Below, in pieces: positions 34,507 to 41,836 of a DNA stretch of 64,000 nt. Position numbers and translations under genes: made by a program. A model generated the notes under the pieces. The model was not told the origin of the DNA and did no database searches. It saw only the letters and a list, made by a program, of their open reading frames with translations. This DNA is from Mucilaginibacter flavus. GTDB lineage: Bacteria > Bacteroidota > Bacteroidia > Sphingobacteriales > Sphingobacteriaceae. Position 1 is the first letter of the stretch, and every line of letters starts with the position of its first letter. The stretch spans positions 62,001-126,000 of the forward strand of contig NZ_JAUFPS010000028.1 in NCBI RefSeq assembly GCF_030409315.1, given 5' to 3'.

Positions 34507-34878
34507 ATGAAACTAACCAAGACCGAAGAACAATTAATGGAACTTATTTGGGCCAAAAAAGAAATTTTCATGAAGGATATTATCGACGATTATCCCGAAC
34601 CCAAGCCGGCCACCACCACCATTGCCACCTTACTTAAGCGGATGCAAAACAAGGGCTTTGTAGCGTATAACCTCATGGGCAATTCAAGACAATATTACGC
34701 GCTGGTAAAAAAGGAAGATTATTTTTCAAAGCATGTAAAATCATTGATCAATGATTTCTTTGGCAGTTCGGCCTTGCAGTTCGCTTCTTTTTTTACCAAA
34801 GAAACCAACCTCACCACCACCGAACTGGAAAGCCTTAAAAAAATTATTGACGACCAGATAGAAAGGAGCAAAAAATGA
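34507..34878 (+). CDS. BlaI/MecI/CopY family repressor
   Basis: A 123-residue winged-helix repressor. The N-terminus (MKLTKTEEQLMELIW) and the recognition region (KPATTTIATLLKRMQNKGFVAYN) are typical of BlaI/MecI, followed by a wing with SRQYYALV and a helical dimerisation tail. It should bind the dyads at 34468-34501 and keep its own operon off until it is cleaved through the downstream BlaR1-like protein. The stop overlaps the next start by 4 bp (ATGA). Confidence 0.92.
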   Translation: MKLTKTEEQLMELIWAKKEIFMKDIIDDYPEPKPATTTIATLLKRMQNKGFVAYNLMGNSRQYYALVKKEDYFSKHVKSLINDFFGSSALQFASFFTKETNLTTTELESLKKIIDDQIERSKK

Positions 34879-36383
34879 TCTCTTACCTTTTAAAATTTGT
34901 AGCCTGCTCGGGATTGCTGCTGTTTATATATCATTTGCTGTTAAAAAATAAGGCCATGTACCACTTTAACAGGGGCTATTTGCTGGCGGCTGTAATGTTT
35001 GCCTTAGCGGTGCCTTTTATTACTATTGAGCAGCGCCCTTCGTTATTTATGCCGGCCGCTGTAACCATGCAGCAACAGGTTATGGTAATACAGGATGTTG
35101 TTATGCCAAAGACCGATATGCGCCCGGATATACCCATAACTAACGCACCAACCATTAATTGGGGTTTTATATTATTTATAACTTATACCCTTATTACAGG
35201 ATTATTACTGGTTAGGTTTCTTAAAAACCTGTACAATATTTGGCAGGCCATAGTCAAAAATATTAATGTGAATTATGGCAGGCAAAGCCTGGTGCTGGTA
35301 CCTGACAAAGTAATGCCCCATACTTTTTTTAACTATATTTTTTTGAATGATGCCGATTACCGCGGCGGAGAAATTGCTGTAATTATATTGAAACATGAAC
35401 TGGCTCATGCGCGGCAATCTCATTCGGCCGATGTTCTTTTCATGGAGCTGATACAGGTATTTTGCTGGTTTAATCCTTTTATAATATTCTACCGCAGGGC
35501 CATTCAACTTAATCACGAATTTTTGGCCGACGAAGCGGTACTTAACAATAACGCAGATATCAGGGCTTACCAATATTTACTCCTCAACAGCCTGGGCGAT
35601 AACGCGGGCCTGGGCATAACCAGTCAGTTTAACTATTCACTAACCAAAAAACGTTTAATCATGATGACTAAAAAAACATCGGCCTTAACTGCTGTATTAA
35701 GCAGCCTGGCAATTTTTACTATGATGGGTGCGGCCTTTGTGCTGTTTTGCAACATGGTAAGCAGCGATAAGCAGCCTAAACCCAGAGTTGGTAAACTTAG
35801 TAACATAGTTATTTACAAAGGTGGCGACACTTTACAACCTGTAAAATGGCCTCAGCTGATAGTACCCGATTATCCTAAATATCCGCACAGCAAAGAAGGA
35901 GTTGCGCAAACAGCTGTTGATGAGTACACGGCCCTGGTAAACAAATACCTTAAGGATTTAAATGCGCATAAACCCAGCCAGATCAAGGTTACACCAACAG
36001 ATAGAGCCCGGATGATAGATATTTTTAAACATATGAGCATCGCACAGCAACAACAACAGCGTATTGGTTTTATGCTGCCATCACCGCCGCTGCCGATGTC
36101 TAAAGTGACGCAAGCGGAATTGAACGCTTTTAAGGACCCTAAAAAATTCGGTGTATGGCTTAACGATAAGCATATCAACAACGCCGACCTGGCAAATTAT
36201 AAACCTGCCGATTTTATGCAATTGTTTGTAAGCAGGTTAACGCCCCACGCTATCAATTACAAATATTACCATTACCAGGTTGACCTTATGACAACAGATC
36301 ATTATGCAACCTACCTTAAACAAACTCTCGCCGAACGTAACGAAAGCAGGATGTTTACCAGGAGCGTACCGGCGGTATTTTAG
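34875..36383 (+). CDS. M56 family (BlaR1-like) membrane metallopeptidase
   Basis: A 502-residue protein with several TM helices in the first 290 residues and a zincin motif H174-E175-L-A-H178 (LKHELAHARQSHSADVLF), plus NHEFLADEAV further on for the third ligand. This is the M56 domain of BlaR1/MecR1 sensors. After the last TM helix (about 272-292) comes a 210-residue extracytoplasmic region with no penicillin-binding SxxK motif that I can see, so the signal is probably not a beta-lactam. By family knowledge its peptidase activity leads to inactivation of the BlaI partner encoded just upstream. Confidence 0.88.
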   Translation: MISYLLKFVACSGLLLFIYHLLLKNKAMYHFNRGYLLAAVMFALAVPFITIEQRPSLFMPAAVTMQQQVMVIQDVVMPKTDMRPDIPITNAPTINWGFILFITYTLITGLLLVRFLKNLYNIWQAIVKNINVNYGRQSLVLVPDKVMPHTFFNYIFLNDADYRGGEIAVIILKHELAHARQSHSADVLFMELIQVFCWFNPFIIFYRRAIQLNHEFLADEAVLNNNADIRAYQYLLLNSLGDNAGLGITSQFNYSLTKKRLIMMTKKTSALTAVLSSLAIFTMMGAAFVLFCNMVSSDKQPKPRVGKLSNIVIYKGGDTLQPVKWPQLIVPDYPKYPHSKEGVAQTAVDEYTALVNKYLKDLNAHKPSQIKVTPTDRARMIDIFKHMSIAQQQQQRIGFMLPSPPLPMSKVTQAELNAFKDPKKFGVWLNDKHINNADLANYKPADFMQLFVSRLTPHAINYKYYHYQVDLMTTDHYATYLKQTLAERNESRMFTRSVPAVF

Positions 36384-36424
36384 GTTAAAGGCGAAAGCTG
36401 AAAAGTTCTGCTTCATATTAATCA

Positions 36425-36455
36425 AAAGGGCATGGTTTTAAACCGTGCCTTTTTG
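36425..36455 (+). terminator. Intrinsic terminator after blaR1-like gene
   Basis: GGCATGGTTT (36430-36439) pairs with AAACCGTGCC (36440-36449, with one G-T pair), followed by TTTTT; 45 bp after the stop. Confidence 0.75.
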
Positions 36456-36616
36456 TTAAACGATATATGGGTAAACGCACAAGCATATTATGCCTATATA
36501 TCTGTCACAAATCAGTTACAATCCCACCCTCTCTCCCTCGCTTTCCTTAAAAATCCATAATATTAGGTTCGTAATTAATATTATAATATTAAACTTTTAA
36601 GTAATACCGACTGACC

Positions 36617-39478
36617 ATGATTAAACCTTTAAAAAGCGCGTTAATGCTGCCCGCGGTGGCGTTGATATCGCTTTCGGCAATGGCCCAAACTACCGGCGGG
36701 CAGCCCAAACTTGTTGAAAAAGTAACCCGCAAGGGCACCGAGCTGGTGATTCCCTTTGAAAAATATGTATTGCCAAACGGCTTAACCGTGATACTGGCCG
36801 AAGATCATTCGGACCCGCTGGTGCATGTGGATATTACCTACCACGTAGGTTCGGCAAGGGAAGAGATTGGCAAATCGGGCTTCGCGCACTTTTTTGAGCA
36901 CATGATGTTCCAGGGTAGCGATCACGTGGCCAATGGCGATCACTTTAAAATTATTACCGAAGCCGGTGGTACCCTTAACGGATCAACCAACCGGGATCGT
37001 ACCAATTACTTTGAAACGGTACCCGCCAACCAACTGGAAAAAATGCTTTGGCTGGAAAGCGACCGCATGGGCTTTTTGCTTGATGCCGTTACGCAGCAAA
37101 AATTTGAAGTACAACGCGCTACCGTAAAAAACGAACGCGGTCAAAACTATGATAACCGTCCTTATGGTCTGTCGAGCGAATACACTTCTAAAACTTTGTA
37201 CCCTTACGGGCACCCATACTCGTGGTTAACCATCGGCTATATTGAGGAGTTGAACAAGGTTGGCGTTAATGATTTAAAGAACTTCTTTTTGCGCTGGTAT
37301 GGGCCTAACAATGCTACCATCACTATTGGCGGCGATTTAGATCCTAAACAAACACTGGCCTGGGTAACCAAATATTTTGGTGGTATTCCGCGTGGCCCGG
37401 TGGTTAAAAACATGAGTTTGCCCGCGCCGGTATTAACTGCCGATAGGTATGTATCGTACACGGATAACTACGCTAAATTGCCTTTGCTGGCTATTACTTA
37501 TCCTGGCGTAAAGGTTTATGATAAAGATATGTCGGCATTGGATGCCCTGTCAGAAATTATCGGGCAGGGGCGTAATTCCATCCTGTATAAAAACCTGGTG
37601 AAAACCCGCAAGGCGGCACAAGCTTCCATGAGTTCGTCAAATACCGAACTGGCCGGCGAAATTGGCATCCGTGTATTGCCTTTCCCGGGCCTTACGCTGG
37701 CGGATGCTAAAAAAACAGTGGATGAAGCTTTTGCCGAATTTGAAAAAACCGGCGTAAGCGATGAGGCCCTTACCCGCTTTAAGGCAAGCTCCGAAGCTAA
37801 CTATATCAACAGCCTATCCAGCGTGAGCGGCAAGGCATCTGAACTGGCCCAGGCCCAATACTTAACCGGCGAACCAAACCAGATTGGCCGCGAGCTGGCC
37901 GATATCCGCGCGGTAACCAAAGAGGATGTAATACGCGTGTATAACAAATACATTAAAGGCAAACCTGCCGTAATATTAAGTGTATTGCCCAAAGGTGGCA
38001 CTATACAACCTGTAGCACCAGATAATTATACCATTAATACCACTGGGTACAAAGCACCCGATTATGGTTACAACGGCTTAACCTATCACAAAGCGACAGA
38101 TAACTTTGATCGTTCGGTTAAACCTGGTGTAGGTGCAAACCCGGCTATTAAAGTGCCGGCCATATGGAATGCCACTACGCCAAATGGCATCAAAATCATC
38201 GGTACGCAAAATAACGAGATCCCATCGGTATCCATGTCAATTACCATTAAAGGTGGCGGCTTATACGCGGTTAATAACCCGGCAAAAGCAGGCCTGGCCG
38301 GTATGGTAGCCCGTATGATGAACGAGGAAACCAAAAACTACACTGCCGAGCAGTTCTCGTCAGAACTGGATAAGCTGGGCAGCGATATCAGCGTGTACGC
38401 CGGCAATGAAGATATTACGGTAAACGTATCGTCGCTAACCAAAAATCTGCCGAAAACCATGCAGTTGTTGCAGGAAAAACTGCTGAGCCCTAAGTTTACC
38501 CAGGATGCTTTAGACAGGCTTAAAAAACAAACCATTGAGGGTTTAAAACAAGCCAAAACACAACCGGCAGGGGTAGCTTCATCGGTATACAATAAAATTC
38601 TTTACGGTACCGATAATGTACGCACCTACGCCACCGGCGGTAATGAAGAAACCGTTGCAGCCATTACCCTGCAGGACGTGCAGGACTATTACGATAACTA
38701 CTTTACCCCAACAGAAACCCGCATTGTTGTTGTTGGCGATGTTAACGAAGGTACAGCACGCGGTCAGTTAGCGTTTTTAAACTCATGGGCTGCCAAAAAA
38801 GTAACTATCCCTACCCCGGCAGGTGGCAAAAGCTTTGATAAAACCACGCTTTACCTGGTTGATATCCCCGGCGCTGCACAATCCGAAATAAGGATTGGTT
38901 ACCTGGATGGCCTTAACTATGATGCCACCGGTGAGTATTACAAATTGGGCATAGCCAACTACATTTTAGGTGGTGCTTTTAACAGCCACATTAACCTTAA
39001 CCTGCGCGAAAAACGCGGGTGGACCTACGGTGCCCGCTCGGGCTTTTCATCGGGCAAATTTGGTGGTGATTTCACCGCGTCGGCAGGTGTGCTGGCTACC
39101 GCTACAGACAGCTCGGTAGTTGAGTTTATGAAAGAGATCCGCAACTATCGCCAAAACGGTATTACGCCCGAGGAGTTGAAATTTACCCAAACCTCGATAG
39201 GCCAAAGCGATGCCCGCCGTTATGAAACCAACGCCCAAAAAGCGGCCTTTCTATCGCGCATCCTCGATTACGATTTGAAGCCAACCTATGTTGACGAGCA
39301 AAACAAAATCCTATCAACCATTACCCCGGCAGAAATTAACGCGCTGGCCACCAAATACCTCGATACCGATAAAATGGTGATCCTGGTAGTGGGAGATAAA
39401 GTCCGCATACTGCCCGGTCTGCAAAAATTAGGCTATCCCATTGTGGAGCTTGATGCAGACGGAAAGCCGAAGCAATAA
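36617..39478 (+). CDS. M16 family zinc peptidase, two fused halves, exported
   Basis: A 953-residue protein with a signal peptide (to about residue 23, SAMAQ). The inverted zinc motif H91-F-F-E94-H95 (GFAHFFEHMMFQGS) marks the catalytic M16 domain in the first half; a conserved downstream acidic residue lies in the TVKNERGQNYDNRPYG region. The second half (about 500-953) is a related M16 domain without HxxEH, with a NLREKRGWTYGARSGF segment that helps bind the substrate. This is the pitrilysin-like clamshell in one chain. It should act in the periplasm on peptides. It has its own terminator. Confidence 0.93.
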   Translation: MIKPLKSALMLPAVALISLSAMAQTTGGQPKLVEKVTRKGTELVIPFEKYVLPNGLTVILAEDHSDPLVHVDITYHVGSAREEIGKSGFAHFFEHMMFQGSDHVANGDHFKIITEAGGTLNGSTNRDRTNYFETVPANQLEKMLWLESDRMGFLLDAVTQQKFEVQRATVKNERGQNYDNRPYGLSSEYTSKTLYPYGHPYSWLTIGYIEELNKVGVNDLKNFFLRWYGPNNATITIGGDLDPKQTLAWVTKYFGGIPRGPVVKNMSLPAPVLTADRYVSYTDNYAKLPLLAITYPGVKVYDKDMSALDALSEIIGQGRNSILYKNLVKTRKAAQASMSSSNTELAGEIGIRVLPFPGLTLADAKKTVDEAFAEFEKTGVSDEALTRFKASSEANYINSLSSVSGKASELAQAQYLTGEPNQIGRELADIRAVTKEDVIRVYNKYIKGKPAVILSVLPKGGTIQPVAPDNYTINTTGYKAPDYGYNGLTYHKATDNFDRSVKPGVGANPAIKVPAIWNATTPNGIKIIGTQNNEIPSVSMSITIKGGGLYAVNNPAKAGLAGMVARMMNEETKNYTAEQFSSELDKLGSDISVYAGNEDITVNVSSLTKNLPKTMQLLQEKLLSPKFTQDALDRLKKQTIEGLKQAKTQPAGVASSVYNKILYGTDNVRTYATGGNEETVAAITLQDVQDYYDNYFTPTETRIVVVGDVNEGTARGQLAFLNSWAAKKVTIPTPAGGKSFDKTTLYLVDIPGAAQSEIRIGYLDGLNYDATGEYYKLGIANYILGGAFNSHINLNLREKRGWTYGARSGFSSGKFGGDFTASAGVLATATDSSVVEFMKEIRNYRQNGITPEELKFTQTSIGQSDARRYETNAQKAAFLSRILDYDLKPTYVDEQNKILSTITPAEINALATKYLDTDKMVILVVGDKVRILPGLQKLGYPIVELDADGKPKQ

Positions 39479-39499
39479 GCAAGGGTTACAATTACTGCA

Positions 39500-39534
39500 A
39501 AAGCCTCTCTGAACTTTTTCGGGGAGGCTTTTTT
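39500..39534 (+). terminator. Intrinsic terminator of the M16 peptidase gene
   Basis: AAGCCTC(TC) at about 39501-39509 pairs with (GG)GGAGGCTT at about 39521-39530, followed by TTTT. Confidence 0.8.
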
Positions 39535-39661
39535 GTGGGGATGGGTTGCCAGGGTCAAGGTTCGGGGGTGCGAGGTTAGGGAAGAAACCGGAAAAACAAA
39601 AGTCATGCTGAATAATGAGATTCGCGAATTCTGAAAGAGCGAATCACATTGCCAAAAACGG

Positions 39662-39732
39662 GTCATGCTGAGCCTGTCGAAGCACGCGGGCAAAGGCCTC
39701 TACGCGCGACCCTTCGACAGGCTCAGGGTGAC
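39662..39732. repeat. Dispersed inverted repeat (TGAGCCTGTCGAAG type)
   Basis: The 21-bp arm at 39662-39682 and the complementary arm at 39712-39732 match at 19 of 21 positions around a 29-bp loop. GTCATGCTGA occurs again at 39600 and 39755 nearby. The TGAGCCTGTCGAAG core is a widespread intergenic palindrome in Bacteroidota and other phyla. The gap 39479-39899 holds this and repeat A copy 2, and no gene. Confidence 0.7.
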
Positions 39733-39810
39733 AGTCCCCCTTTTTTAACAGAAGTCATGCTGATTTATTTCAGCACCCCGCAGGGCAGATAAACATCATG
39801 TGTTTTAAAA

Positions 39811-39865
39811 AGCTCCCTTCTTGAGAAGGGGTGCGGCAGGGACGTGCGGGAATGCGGGGATGTGT
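39811..39865. repeat. Dispersed repeat A, copy 2 (inverted relative to copy 1)
   Basis: AGCTCCCTTCTTGAGAAGGG through GGAATGCGGGGATGTGT is the reverse complement, with a few changes, of 29052-29107. Confidence 0.7.
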
Positions 39866-39899
39866 TTACGGCAGTAAGGCAACCCCGATTGATTAACCC

Positions 39900-40520
39900 T
39901 TATCTCTTCTTAACATTAATACCAGCAAAATCCTCCGCCTTGGTAAAATACTCCAACCCCAAAATCAACAAGGTCGAGGTAACAAAATTTACCTTTTGAA
40001 TAATAGGCAACAAGTCCCAATTACTGGTGCCCCACAGGTAAACCCCATAGTAAAAAAGCAATACACAAATAACGCACAGCAATTTAAACAGCTGAAGCTT
40101 TGTTTTGAAAATAATAACCGTAATGCAGATGATACAAGTCCAAAACAGTGACGACGAAATAATCAGCATTAAATCGTGCAGGTGGGTTACCGTTAAAAAA
40201 GTAAAAGGAACATTGGCCAAACCGCCATACTTTATAATGAAGGCCGCGTTTTTATCGGGTATTTTGTTGGCCATGTTTACAAAAAACATAGCATAACTAA
40301 CCGGGAACAAAATCATGCCGAGGTAAGCCCAAACCGTAGCCGGGTTTTCGGCACCACTTAAAGCCCTTTCGGCAAACAGGTTACTGATAAAGTTTTTGCC
40401 CCAGCTAAAACCAACGGTAGTTTCATCAAACCTTGTACCGCCGGGATAAAGCCAGATAGCTATCGCCATAAAAACACAGGAAACTATTATCCCTATTAAA
40501 ACTGCATATTTTTTAAGCAT
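39900..40520 (-). CDS. Polytopic membrane protein, unknown
   Basis: A 206-residue protein with about six predicted TM segments (for example YAVLIGIIVSCVFMAIAIWL at the N-terminus, WAYLGMILFPVSYAMFFV, LIISSSLFWTCIICITVIIF, LLCVICVLLFYYGVYLW). An extracytoplasmic loop after helix 1 contains YPGGTRFDETTVGFSW. No recognised family motif. It stands alone between the repeat A/TGAGCCTGTC cluster and repeat B copy 2. Confidence 0.75.
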   Translation of the reverse strand: MLKKYAVLIGIIVSCVFMAIAIWLYPGGTRFDETTVGFSWGKNFISNLFAERALSGAENPATVWAYLGMILFPVSYAMFFVNMANKIPDKNAAFIIKYGGLANVPFTFLTVTHLHDLMLIISSSLFWTCIICITVIIFKTKLQLFKLLCVICVLLFYYGVYLWGTSNWDLLPIIQKVNFVTSTLLILGLEYFTKAEDFAGINVKKR

Positions 40521-40627
40521 TAGGTTCGGCGCGATGATTTATAATTGGGAATAAGATGCAATAGGAGGGGTTATGTTACAGGGGTGGGATGAAACTTTAA
40601 TGGGTAGCCATATTGCCCAGCATTTTG

Positions 40628-40745
40628 ACTTTTGAATTTTAGCTTTTGAATTTGAAAATGGCAATACCTGCGGTCCGGGCTATGCGCTCATACGCCCGCA
40701 AGGCCTTAGGCTATTGGCCGGTATCCGCTACTATCCCTATTGCGA
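40628..40745 (-). repeat. Dispersed repeat B, copy 2
   Basis: Reverse-complement copy of 28786-28906, including the AATTTTGAA-type word tail on the 40628 side and TCGCA at the 40745 end. Differences are concentrated in the middle of the GC-rich core. Confidence 0.75.
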
Positions 40746-40756
40746 AACCCCGTTAA

Positions 40757-40791
40757 ACAAAAACACCCTGATGTGGTTAAACATCCGGGTG
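40757..40791 (-). terminator. Terminator for the leftward RHS operon
   Basis: Read on the - strand: CACCC-G-GATGT, loop TTAACC, ACATC-A-GGGTG, then TTTTTGTTT. It is the first intrinsic terminator-like structure found downstream of the putative immunity gene at 41426. Confidence 0.65.
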
Positions 40792-40837
40792 GGTTAGCGT
40801 ATACTTAGCATGTTGGGCACGCGCGGCACGCGTGCGC

Positions 40838-40987
40838 CTGCTGAGGCAGACATATGCAGAACTTGATCAATCCATCTTGGACAAAGTCGTTTCTATCCAA
40901 AAACTCCCTGATGGGGATAAAAGTCACATCATGTATTCTATTGACGGCCTTATCCAGCATGCCAAAACAAAATTGGCTTATAAATAA
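40838..40987 (+). pseudogene. C-terminal remnant of an XRE-type transcriptional regulator
   Basis: The frame ending at TAA 40985-40987 encodes YAELDQSILDKVVSIQ followed by KLPDGDKSHIMYSIDGLIQ and ends KTKLAYK. This resembles the C-terminal dimerisation tail of Bacteroidota XRE (HTH_3) regulators, which often end in LPDxDKxxI...IDxLIxxxKTKxAY. No helix-turn-helix lies upstream: the frame runs into a GC-rich sequence and a stop at 40778. It is therefore probably a decayed regulator gene left in the accessory region. Confidence 0.55.
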
Positions 40988-41425
40988 CAAGGCCCGGCAT
41001 CACGGCCAGGCTCTGTTTATTTTACAACATTACTTTTATCTAATTCAACTGTAGTTACAAACTACAAGCATAGCCGTTCGAAGTCGGAGACATTCGAACA
41101 GCGGAAGACTACAAACAACTGGAATGCGCGAGGCACCTTTCCGTTTCAGAGGACGCGGCAATGCGCTGGGAGCGGGGCAAGCCCGTTGCCTATCCAGATA
41201 CAAAAAACTCATCGAAGATGTGTGGCTACAGTTGCCAAACCGTCAACCCCAACACCCTGTATAGGGTGTTTTTTATTAGCCGTTCGTTCAGTGACATTCA
41301 AACAACGGGACGCTACGAACGACAGCGAAGGTATTCCCGCCGGGTTGTCGCTATCACAATTGCGCTCGCTCGGCTTACTGCTTTGCACCCTATTTTCATA
41401 TCGCTGCACATCCCCTTCAGTTCGC
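40988..41425. other. Gene-free mosaic of short repeats
   Basis: TAGCCGTTCG-GACATTCGAACAGCGG-ACTAC near 41071-41112 recurs in a diverged form near 41279-41318 (TAGCCGTTCG-GACATTCAAACAACGG-GCTAC). Short frames in this stretch have no coding character. It lies between the broken regulator and the putative immunity gene and looks like rearrangement debris. Confidence 0.5.
41251..41274 (+). terminator. Small intrinsic terminator (+ strand)
   Basis: AACACCCT, loop GTAT, AGGGTGTT, then TTTT: an 8-bp perfect stem with a T run. No intact + strand gene precedes it; it may be a leftover of the lost gene content here. Confidence 0.6.
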
Positions 41426-41833
41426 TTATTTATAAAGAAAATTCCTTAAAAAGAGAACCCCCCCACCTAACGAAAATAGCGGGACAAGCAAGAATATACA
41501 GAATAATACACAAATTTTAAAGTTGCTGTATATATACTTTCTCTCCATTTCAAGTATCACTGAGCTATATTTTTCGTGACGATATCTTCTGCTTAAGAAG
41601 ACATTAACCGATATAAAAGAAAGCGAAATGGCTAAAAAAACTACAAACTTGCTGTGGTTAACAAGTTGCTTACTTATCATAAGCATATAAAATGAAAAAA
41701 ACAATGCCAAAAATATATTACAAATCATCCATGAAACTGTATTGATACTCCTTCTCGTAAAATTTTTTGAATCTAGATTTTTGGTTATAACCAAAAATTT
41801 GTGCGTAATAAACAACATAAAATCCACTAACAT
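41426..41833 (-). CDS. Three-helix membrane protein, putative immunity protein of the RHS gene
   Basis: A 135-residue protein with predicted TM helices at about 33-53, 62-80 and 106-128 and a charged cytosolic-type loop (RRYRHEKYSSVILEMERKY). The ATG lies 3 bp after the stop of the RHS gene, so translation is coupled, and the DNA is clearly more AT-rich than the RHS core. Small polytopic proteins in this position are usually immunity proteins against the polymorphic C-terminus of the upstream toxin. That is an inference from position and composition; no family was recognised. Confidence 0.6.
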   Translation of the reverse strand: MLVDFMLFITHKFLVITKNLDSKNFTRRSINTVSWMICNIFLALFFSFYMLMISKQLVNHSKFVVFLAISLSFISVNVFLSRRYRHEKYSSVILEMERKYIYSNFKICVLFCIFLLVPLFSLGGGVLFLRNFLYK

Positions 41834-41836
41834 AAT

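Noticed and set aside
40805..40990. 61-codon - strand frame
   Set aside because: Antisense to the XRE regulator remnant, which has recognisable family features in the + frame.
41161..41520. 119-codon + strand frame overlapping the putative immunity gene
   Set aside because: Lies over repeat debris and a terminator hairpin; no coding character or recognisable motif.
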